Positions 58,229-64,000 of a DNA stretch of 64,000 nucleotides are shown one piece after another. The stretch lies in the NCBI RefSeq assembly GCF_031323975.1, contig NZ_JAVIWS010000001.1, positions 434,001 through 498,000 of the forward strand. The letters are read 5' to 3'. The position numbers and the translations under genes are program-made. The notes beneath the pieces are model-generated. The model saw nothing but the letters and a program-made list of their open reading frames with translations. It did no database searches and was not told the origin of the DNA. Origin of the DNA: Escherichia ruysiae. Its GTDB lineage: Bacteria; Pseudomonadota; Gammaproteobacteria; Enterobacterales; Enterobacteriaceae. Position 1 is the first letter of the stretch, and the number at the start of each line of letters is the position of its first letter.

Positions 58229-59230
58229 ATGAGTAAAGTTGGCATTAACGGCTTTGGTCGTATCGGTCGACTGGTGTTGCGTCGATTACTTGAGGTCAAA
58301 AGCAACATAGACGTTGTCGCTATTAATGATCTCACATCCCCGAAAATTCTCGCCTATCTGCTGAAACATGATTCAAACTACGGCCCGTTCCCCTGGAGCG
58401 TTGATTTCACAGAAGACTCACTTATCGTCGATGGGAAAAGCATTGCGGTTTACGCCGAAAAAGAGGCGAAAAATATTCCGTGGAAAGCAAAAGGTGCAGA
58501 AATCATTGTCGAATGTACAGGCTTTTATACCTCTGCAGAAAAATCACAGGCGCATCTGGATGCTGGCGCCAGGAAGGTACTGATTTCCGCCCCTGCCGGT
58601 GAGATGAAAACTATCGTTTATAACGTCAATGACGACACTCTGGATGGCAACGACACCATTGTTTCCGTGGCGTCATGCACCACCAACTGTCTTGCGCCGA
58701 TGGCCAAAGCCTTGCACGACAGTTTCGGAATAGAAGTCGGCACGATGACGACTATTCATGCCTATACCGGCACCCAGTCACTGGTGGATGGTCCGCGTGG
58801 TAAAGATCTACGCGCTTCACGTGCGGCGGCAGAAAATATCATTCCCCACACCACTGGCGCGGCAAAAGCCATTGGCCTGGTGATCCCGGAACTGAGCGGC
58901 AAACTGAAAGGCCATGCGCAGCGTGTACCCGTGAAAACAGGTTCGGTCACCGAACTGGTGTCTATTCTCGGGAAAAAAGTCACTGCCGAAGAGGTGAACA
59001 ACGCGCTTAAAAAAGCGACAAACAATAACGAGTCATTTGGTTATACCGATGAAGAAATAGTCTCTTCCGATATCATTGGTAGCCATTTCGGTTCGGTGTT
59101 TGATGCCACGCAAACGGAGATTACCGCCGTGGGCGATCTACAACTGGTGAAAACAGTCGCCTGGTACGATAACGAATATGGGTTTGTTACCCAGCTTATT
59201 CGCACTCTCGAAAAATTCGCCAAACTCTGA
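58229..59230 (+). CDS. gapC: GapC, glyceraldehyde-3-phosphate dehydrogenase paralogue (intact)
   Basis: The 333-residue enzyme has all GAPDH hallmarks: NAD fold [11 protein letters not shown], catalytic Cys150 in [10 protein letters not shown] and the His in TTIHAYTG. In K-12 gapC is interrupted and annotated as a pseudogene; here it is one uninterrupted frame from ATG 58229 with a ribosome site (CAGGAG). The catalytic residues are in place, so activity is likely. A strong terminator follows. aldA, which follows in K-12, is only a remnant here. Confidence 0.95.
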   Translation: MSKVGINGFGRIGRLVLRRLLEVKSNIDVVAINDLTSPKILAYLLKHDSNYGPFPWSVDFTEDSLIVDGKSIAVYAEKEAKNIPWKAKGAEIIVECTGFYTSAEKSQAHLDAGARKVLISAPAGEMKTIVYNVNDDTLDGNDTIVSVASCTTNCLAPMAKALHDSFGIEVGTMTTIHAYTGTQSLVDGPRGKDLRASRAAAENIIPHTTGAAKAIGLVIPELSGKLKGHAQRVPVKTGSVTELVSILGKKVTAEEVNNALKKATNNNESFGYTDEEIVSSDIIGSHFGSVFDATQTEITAVGDLQLVKTVAWYDNEYGFVTQLIRTLEKFAKL

Positions 59231-59236
59231 CAGATA

Positions 59237-59266
59237 CAGGCGGAGAAAAATGCCTCCGCCTGTTTT
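59237..59266 (+). terminator. Intrinsic terminator after gapC
   Basis: CAGGCGGA pairs with TCCGCCTG around a 10-base loop and is followed by TTTTA. It lies 6 bases after the gapC stop. Confidence 0.88.
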
Positions 59267-59271
59267 ACACA

Positions 59272-59556
59272 TTATGACTGTAAATAGACTACCTGGGTTT
59301 GAAGGTACTCATGCAAGCCATGTTTACCGGTCACTAGAGCAGGCTACATTTTGTGGGCAATAAGGAAGAACGGGAAGTTCCACGGCAGAATACCGGTGGT
59401 CACGCCAAGAGCACGTTTAAACAGAATAATATGATCGCTTTGAATAATTTTTCCCTCATAACGCCACGCCCACTTCGATTTCAGCCAATTGCTGGCTCTT
59501 GCCCCCTTACTCGACAATCAGCGTACTGATTTCTCTGGCGCGTTCGCGGTATTGAA
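59272..59556 (-). pseudogene. aldA: aldA remnant (lactaldehyde/aldehyde dehydrogenase A), heavily deleted
   Basis: Minus-strand pieces match AldA in order: RERAREISTLIVE then a stop and GGKSQQLAEIEV; after a gap, WAWRYEGKIIQSD; after a short deletion, ILFKRALGVTTGILPWNFPF with FLIAHKM; then a stop and PALVTG; then, after about 300 missing residues, GKHGLHEYLQTQVVYLQS and the normal stop at 59272. Stops, frame breaks and the loss of the catalytic region show it cannot work. AldA oxidises lactaldehyde from fucose and rhamnose and glycolaldehyde. The 5' part is gone; the Tle1/Tli1 module lies where it should be. Confidence 0.88.
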
Positions 59557-59586
59557 GTTTAACCCGTTAAAACAATCAGATTGATG

Positions 59587-59617
59587 CTCAAAAGGATCTC
59601 AAGAAGATCCTTTTGAG
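59587..59617. repeat. 13-bp perfect inverted repeat at the aldA/Tli1 junction, like a ColE1 ori flank
   Basis: CTCAAAAGGATCT pairs with AGATCCTTTTGAG around CAAGA, followed on the plus strand by TTTTCT. It lies 18 bases beyond the immunity gene stop and may act as a terminator. The core (AAAGGATCTC, AAGA, AGATCCTTT) is identical, as I recall it, to the palindrome beside the ColE1/pBR322 origin. Origin of the sequence is discussed as a finding. Confidence 0.75.
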
Positions 59618-59635
59618 TTTTCTAATCGTTATGCC

Positions 59636-60322
59636 CTACCAGTTACCATACGGATAGGTTTTCCCTTTGATGAAATCTGGTGTCTTTCCGTAATAAACAT
59701 ACCCGTTAGGATGTTTCGTTACCCCTTTGCATATCAGCATATCATCCCCCGTCAGGGTAAGCTGCCGTGCTGGTTGCTGGAGTACGGATGGGTTCCCGTT
59801 ATCCTCAAGCCAGATCCGTACAGTACCGCCTGGAGCAAGACCAACAGCCATTCGCTTCCGGTAGTAAGGTTTACCAGGATGATACGGGTCAGGATATGCC
59901 GTAGCCATCTGCTGCCACGTCTCCCGGCTGAACCAGATCTCCGTTTCATACGCTTTCTTGTCGATAACCGAGTCCCAGCACACCGTCATTCGTACCGGCA
60001 GTGCTTTTCCCCGGTTAAAATACCCGCCATACCCCCCTATCAAATCATGCCAGCGCCCGACACTCAGATCACTGATGTCCATAGGATCTAACCGACGGAA
60101 GATACTTTCCCGAATATCCCCGTCCTCCAGGTACACCATCGTCACTAGTGCAGGCAGATTTTTCGGGTATATAAAGCTAAAATTCCAGTTATCGTAAGGC
60201 AGCTTCTTTCCCCACTGCTCCACGCCGTCTCCCAGCAGCGTCTTTACGCCTGCCCGGCGGTCATGGCAGCCTGAAAGCAGAATGCCCCCCAGCACGGCCA
60301 CCATCAGCGGTAATCGTCTCAT
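59636..60322 (-). CDS. Tli1-type immunity lipoprotein (DUF2931)
   Basis: The 228-residue protein has a lipoprotein signal (MRRLPLMVAVLGGILLSGC, lipidated Cys19), and the next residue is His, so outer-membrane sorting is expected. The mature part belongs to the DUF2931 family, which includes Tli1, the periplasmic immunity protein that blocks the phospholipase Tle1. It starts 10 bases after the Tle1-type gene and its ribosome site (GGAGGAAGGG) lies at that junction. An upstream in-frame extension of 51 codons inside the effector gene was rejected. It is followed by the palindrome. Confidence 0.85.
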   Translation of the reverse strand: MRRLPLMVAVLGGILLSGCHDRRAGVKTLLGDGVEQWGKKLPYDNWNFSFIYPKNLPALVTMVYLEDGDIRESIFRRLDPMDISDLSVGRWHDLIGGYGGYFNRGKALPVRMTVCWDSVIDKKAYETEIWFSRETWQQMATAYPDPYHPGKPYYRKRMAVGLAPGGTVRIWLEDNGNPSVLQQPARQLTLTGDDMLICKGVTKHPNGYVYYGKTPDFIKGKTYPYGNW

Positions 60323-60332
60323 CCCTTCCTCC

Positions 60333-62021
60333 TCAGAACAGTTCGTCCAGCACGTCCACGTTCGCCCGCGCCCGGTCTTCCCACTGCTGCTGGTCATCCA
60401 TCCTCCACACCGTCCGCACCCACCCTTTGCCCGGAGCCATCGGCCACACGAACGAGCGGTCGTCAGTCGGCGCATAGTGGTTTCGCAGAAAAACCTCTCC
60501 CGAGGACGGACTCACCCACAGGCTCAGGTCCGAGTCGATGTTCCAGTTCGCCGAACAGTGCAGATAACGCCCGATGGTTCGCATCTCCTCCGCCGTGAAG
60601 CCCTCCGGCTCTGCGCCACGCCGGATCGCACGCCCCTGGGCTGTTGCTTTGTCACACAGGGGAACCAGCTCAGCAGGAAGAGCTGTGTCAGGGTTTTGCG
60701 GGTCAATATCTCCAAATATTACCCCGGCGTCCTGTGCCGCATCGAGCATCACCCGCATACACACCTTTTCCCAGTCGTTCGGCACCGCCCTGCGCGTCAT
60801 AAACACCGCCGCGCCGGCTTTCTTCTCAAAAATAAACGCCCGAGCCTTGTCAAGGTTAACCAGCGGCCACGAAATCATTTTTGTCTCCACCTTACCGTGT
60901 GGCATCAGGTACTTCAGCGCCGGCAGTGAAAACAGCGCCTGACGCATCTTCTCCGCCTGACGGTACACCGCAGTCTGCGTCTCGTCCGCGCTCTCCGGTA
61001 TCACGTCAAAGTCCGGCATCGTCAGCAGGGAAATCTCATCCTCGCCCGCGTTGTAGCCCCCGCCAATGTCCGAATGCGCCCCCGGCAGTGCCAGCTCCGG
61101 CCACATCCCCGCGATGCTGTTCAGACTGAAGTTATAACGGCACTCGTGCATTGCGCTTATCTGAAACACCTTCTGCGCCACGGAAGGACGCAGCTCAAGG
61201 TTGACACCAGGATTACTGCGTCCGTTAATATCGTAGAAATTCAGCAGGCTCCCGATGGCTGCCACTGTGTCAAAAAGCCCCAGAAAGCGCACCTCTCCCG
61301 CAGGTTTTCCATGGTATCTGGACATATCCAGCCCGTTCTCTATTGCAGCCACTATCGCCGTATCCTGGTTCATCACCCGGTTGGCAAAGTGCCGTGCCGC
61401 TGCCGCGCCGCGACTGAACCCGAACACATCAAACTGCACCTTCGCGATCGCCGCTTTATCGCGGTTACGACTGATAAATATATTCAGTGCGGAAGCAATT
61501 TTCTCAAGAGCTTCATCGGTCTTGGTCACCACTCCCTCAAACCGCCGGATAAGGCTGCTGCCCAGCCCCATCCCCAGCAACGAGTCGCTTTTCCCATCTG
61601 CCGTCCCGATGCCGCTGACGTAGGCTTTCACCTGCGCCTCCATCTCATCTTCACCAAGGGCAGTATCAGATTTGTAAAGGTCATTGAGCCGGGAAATATT
61701 GGTGATGCCGCCCTGCCAGCTGGCGTTGCCTGCCCCCTCTCTGGCGTGTTCTTCATACTTCGCGCACGCCCTGGCTCGTTCCTCACCGACCAAACCGGCG
61801 CAGTGGGCATACGCCAACCGCAGATCGTCTGCGTTTGCCCGGTTATTCCCGGTACCATCAAAGAACACCCCCACCGTCAGCGTGATCCCTCTGACCGGCA
61901 CCCGCCGGCACCGGATGACTTTTCCACTGCATAAAACATCGGTGTAGTGCGTGTTCTCCCCGGTAGTTTCATACCGGTGATAGCCGGTATTACCCGGCTC
62001 AGTATTCTCGCCTGCTGCCAT
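60333..62021 (-). CDS. Tle1-family type VI secretion phospholipase effector (DUF2235)
   Basis: The 562-residue protein matches the Tle1 lipase family: FFDGTGNN near residue 53, and the nucleophile elbow GFSRG at 201-205. Ser203, Asp251 (LGLFDTVAAIG) and His316 (PGAHSDIGGGY) form a likely catalytic triad. I recall Ser197, Asp245 and His310 for enteroaggregative E. coli Tle1; each is offset here by exactly six. Such enzymes cleave membrane phospholipids of rival bacteria after delivery by VgrG. It pairs with the lipoprotein gene downstream. No vgrG, hcp or other secretion gene is in the window, so it is an orphan module in place of aldA. Confidence 0.9.
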   Translation of the reverse strand: MAAGENTEPGNTGYHRYETTGENTHYTDVLCSGKVIRCRRVPVRGITLTVGVFFDGTGNNRANADDLRLAYAHCAGLVGEERARACAKYEEHAREGAGNASWQGGITNISRLNDLYKSDTALGEDEMEAQVKAYVSGIGTADGKSDSLLGMGLGSSLIRRFEGVVTKTDEALEKIASALNIFISRNRDKAAIAKVQFDVFGFSRGAAAARHFANRVMNQDTAIVAAIENGLDMSRYHGKPAGEVRFLGLFDTVAAIGSLLNFYDINGRSNPGVNLELRPSVAQKVFQISAMHECRYNFSLNSIAGMWPELALPGAHSDIGGGYNAGEDEISLLTMPDFDVIPESADETQTAVYRQAEKMRQALFSLPALKYLMPHGKVETKMISWPLVNLDKARAFIFEKKAGAAVFMTRRAVPNDWEKVCMRVMLDAAQDAGVIFGDIDPQNPDTALPAELVPLCDKATAQGRAIRRGAEPEGFTAEEMRTIGRYLHCSANWNIDSDLSLWVSPSSGEVFLRNHYAPTDDRSFVWPMAPGKGWVRTVWRMDDQQQWEDRARANVDVLDELF

Positions 62022-62547
62022 AAAAAATCCATTTTGTCTGAAAGGTTAAATCAGGCACATCATACTCCCCCCTTCAGTTCTTAAATAAAATCAACGCTCT
62101 ATCTTCTGCACAAGATGCAGTTGCCATATTCAAATGTATGGATTCCTGGTGTTCACCGACAGCAACGGAGCCACTGATATGCTCTGTCACCCGGATTTAA
62201 CGGGAGGATACAAGGTGCGGTGCCTGCCGTCCCTGAAGCGGAAGAGATACCGGAGTGCATCCGATCTGCTGAGCAATAGCATTCACAACAACTGAAGGTG
62301 TATTCAGGATAATGGCCCTGTATTGGTCATTCCAGCTAGCAGGGAAAGCTCGTCAGTAAGCAAACGCGACTCGTCCCGGTCAAAAAAGTCTGTTCCTGTG
62401 TAAACATCAATCATCGTAGATGACAGCATCGTGGAAAAACGATTCTGTGAAGGGTTTCATAAAAACAAGTGTGAAAGGAATAAAAGGCAGAAGTAAAAGT
62501 AAAGAGTCATGCCCGTTTGCCAACGGTATTTCACAAACGGGCAATTT
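62022..62547. other. Unassigned tract between the Tle1-type gene and ydcF
   Basis: This 526-base stretch has no long frame. On the minus strand, short frames look protein-like: one of 41 codons (MLSSTMIDVYTGTDFFDRDE..., ending near 62311) and one starting MNTPSVVVNAIAQQIGCTPV nearby in another frame, suggesting a broken gene. A plus-strand 53-codon frame (62136-62294) is also open. I do not recognise any of them. The aldA promoter and 5' end expected here are absent. A hairpin (GCCCGTTTG with CAAACGGGC, 62511-62542) followed by a T-run lies next to ydcF. Confidence 0.5.
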
Positions 62548-63348
62548 TTAACGTAGTGAACGACTTTCCATCGCTTCAATAAGCACAGCGTCGTGTTTCA
62601 GCGTCTGCCAGGCCTGGGTGACTTCAGCGGGAAAGTCAACGTGAACGATAAAATCGCGCCCGCGTGGCCCATAGCCATCGCTATCATCGCGTAAACGCGG
62701 CAGCTCGCCAGTGAGTAGTGATAGATAACGCTCAACTGGCCATAATCCTTCCAGTGGATTAGCAAATGCAACACTGTCTGCGTCATTCACTAATTGTGGT
62801 ATAAATCCCGGATAACTTAACCAGCGTGGTGCATCGGGGTTGTCCCCGGTCATACGTCGGAACGTCGCCATCGTGCGCCGCTGCATGGTGGGGTCCTGCA
62901 CGACGATAGCCGTGTGAACCCGTTCTTTGGCCTGATTCAGTAACGCGATACTGAAGCGGGCATTTTCTCCGCAGTTTGTTGACTGGTCTTCAATCAAGAT
63001 TTTTTCATGTGGAATATGCCAGAACTGATGGGCAATATCCGCCAGGATGGTAGCTTCTGACCTGCCTGTTGTGCGAATGGTGTTGTAATGCGGATGCCGG
63101 GCGATGGCACTGTATAAAAACGTTGTCGAGTGACCGATACCACCGCTGATCAGTAAAGGAATTTGCTGATCTCTGGCAATCTTGCAAGCGGCGTCGATAG
63201 TAGGGATAACCGCATTACCTGCAAGGATCACGCAATCAGCCTGATACGGAGCAGCACCGGAGAAATCATCCTGCGCCAGCCATCGACCGATAACGTTTAT
63301 GGCATCTATGGTTGCCGGCGAAAGCGTCGGAAACGGGGTAATATTCAT
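62548..63348 (-). CDS. ydcF: YdcF, DUF218-family SAM-binding protein
   Basis: The 266-residue protein belongs to the YdcF/DUF218 family. The K-12 crystal structure, as I recall, shows an S-adenosylmethionine-binding Rossmann-like fold; the reaction is unknown. Conserved features are [24 protein letters not shown] and [14 protein letters not shown]. The start [13 protein letters not shown], with a strong ribosome site (GGAGGAAC), was chosen over an in-frame ATG 60 bases upstream. It follows hrpA in the same direction with a terminator between. Confidence 0.93.
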   Translation of the reverse strand: MNITPFPTLSPATIDAINVIGRWLAQDDFSGAAPYQADCVILAGNAVIPTIDAACKIARDQQIPLLISGGIGHSTTFLYSAIARHPHYNTIRTTGRSEATILADIAHQFWHIPHEKILIEDQSTNCGENARFSIALLNQAKERVHTAIVVQDPTMQRRTMATFRRMTGDNPDAPRWLSYPGFIPQLVNDADSVAFANPLEGLWPVERYLSLLTGELPRLRDDSDGYGPRGRDFIVHVDFPAEVTQAWQTLKHDAVLIEAMESRSLR

Positions 63349-63565
63349 GGTTCCTCCTTCTCGTTCCCTTAAGAATACTGCGTGAGATAATAATGAGAAG
63401 CGGAGCACTCTGAAAGGAGGAAGTCGTATTTCGTTAACCGCCTCTGCGCAAACATGGCATATGTTTTACAGAAAAGCTGTAGATAAACATTATTCATCTT
63501 GCAGCAGAGAATTGTATTTTTCTGAACTCCTGAATTTTGCCCTTACCGTTTTTAGAATTAATATA

Positions 63566-63596
63566 AAACCCGGCGCTAAATGCTTACCGGGTTTTA
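63566..63596 (-). terminator. Terminator after hrpA
   Basis: AAAACCCGG pairs with CCGGGTTTT around a 13-base loop. On the minus strand it ends with TTTTATATT. It lies 24 bases beyond the hrpA stop and separates hrpA from ydcF. The rest of the 271-base gap holds no gene that I can support. Confidence 0.8.
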
Positions 63597-63619
63597 GATT
63601 TATCAACCAGATTGCAGCG

Positions 63620-64000
63620 TTATCCGTTAATCTGCTCCATCGCCTGCAAAATACGCTTGTCAGAAATAGGATAAGGCGTACCAAGTTGTTGAGCGAAGTA
63701 ACTGACGCGCAACTCCTCTATCATCCAGCGAATCTCTTTCACGTCTTCATCCTCACGACGTGCTGGCGGCAGTTTGTTGATCCACTGCTGCCACGCCTGC
63801 TGGACGTTTTCGACTTTCAGCATCTGAGCACGGTCACGATGCGGGTCAACCGCCAGTTTTTCCAGTCGTTTTTCAATCGCCTGCAAATAACGCAGCGTGT
63901 CACCCAGACGTTTGAAACCGTTACCGGTGACAAAACCGCGATATACCAGCCCGCCCATCTGCGCTTTGATATCTGAAAGTCCCAGCGCCATCGTCATATC
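63620..64000 (-). CDS. hrpA: HrpA, ATP-dependent RNA helicase (C-terminal end only)
   Basis: The last 126 codons are present; the frame continues past the right edge, so the start and the helicase motifs are not in the window. The segment MALGLSDIKAQMGGLVYRGF ... PPARREDEDVKEIRWMIEEL matches the C-terminal domain (DUF3418) of E. coli HrpA, a DEAH helicase acting on stalled ribosomes and in mRNA processing. The end is AMEQING. The apparent ATG at 63997 is internal. Confidence 0.93.
   Translation of the reverse strand, partial: DMTMALGLSDIKAQMGGLVYRGFVTGNGFKRLGDTLRYLQAIEKRLEKLAVDPHRDRAQMLKVENVQQAWQQWINKLPPARREDEDVKEIRWMIEELRVSYFAQQLGTPYPISDKRILQAMEQING

Noticed and set aside
59587..59617. Vector contamination, because of the pBR322-like palindrome
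   Set aside because: Flanking sequence on both sides is chromosomal or effector DNA and no other vector sequence is present; only the palindrome is shared.
60282..61934. Long plus-strand frames across the effector gene
   Set aside because: They are antisense to the Tle1-type gene, whose catalytic triad and family motifs are on the minus strand.
63620..64000. Truncated hrpA pseudogene
   Set aside because: The frame stays open to the last base of the window, so it is cut by the window edge and not broken.

Overview
This window is chromosomal DNA of Escherichia coli or a very close Escherichia. Nearly every protein reads as a full-length orthologue of a K-12 gene, in the order osmC-bdm-sra-maeA-adhP ... 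gapC-ydcF-hrpA. From memory this is the K-12 region near 32-34 min, shown here in reverse. It is not K-12. gapC is one intact frame; aldA is a decayed fragment next to a type VI effector/immunity pair; the K-12 rhsE/yncH/yncG block between pptA and ansP is replaced by an alkylsulfatase and a diguanylate cyclase; and the K-12 yddJKL genes are missing between yddG and narU.

Layout. 1-4.7 kb: stress and stationary-phase genes (osmC, bdm, sra), malic enzyme, alcohol dehydrogenase and a HigBA-type toxin-antitoxin pair. 4.7-9.4 kb: fdnGHI, the nitrate-inducible formate dehydrogenase with an in-frame UGA selenocysteine codon. 9.5-18.9 kb: yddG, then narU-narZYWV, the second nitrate reductase and its transporter. 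FdnGHI passes electrons from formate to quinone and NarZYV passes them to nitrate, so both halves of a formate-nitrate respiratory chain lie side by side. 18.9-21.8 kb: small enzymes (yddE, nhoA, yddH, pptA). 22-25.3 kb: the sulfatase/GGDEF insert, ending in a yncG scar. 25.5-41.8 kb: ansP, yncE, yncD, curA, mnaT, ydcZ, ydcY, ortT, yncL, the putrescine-linked patD-ydcVUTS set, ydcR and hicAB (hicA frameshifted). 41.9-56.4 kb: rlhA, sutR, ydcO, ydcL, tehAB, ydcK, rimL, ydcH, opgD, ydcJ, ydcI, trg. 56.7-59.3 kb: the hokB/mokB/sokB toxin locus, a frameshifted ydcA, the RydC small RNA, cybB and gapC. 59.3-62.5 kb: accessory segment with the aldA remnant, a long palindrome, Tli1-type lipoprotein, Tle1-type phospholipase and an unassigned 0.5 kb tract. 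62.5-64 kb: ydcF and the 3' end of hrpA.

The newest-looking biology is at the two replaced loci. The 59.3-62.5 kb segment is an orphan effector-immunity pair with no hcp, vgrG or other secretion gene nearby. The 22-25.3 kb segment pairs a periplasmic sulfatase with a membrane cyclic-di-GMP synthase that lacks a canonical inhibitory site. Three small genes (hicA, ydcA, yncG) carry deletions whose size can be worked out directly. Comparisons with K-12 rest on recalled protein sequences, not on a search.
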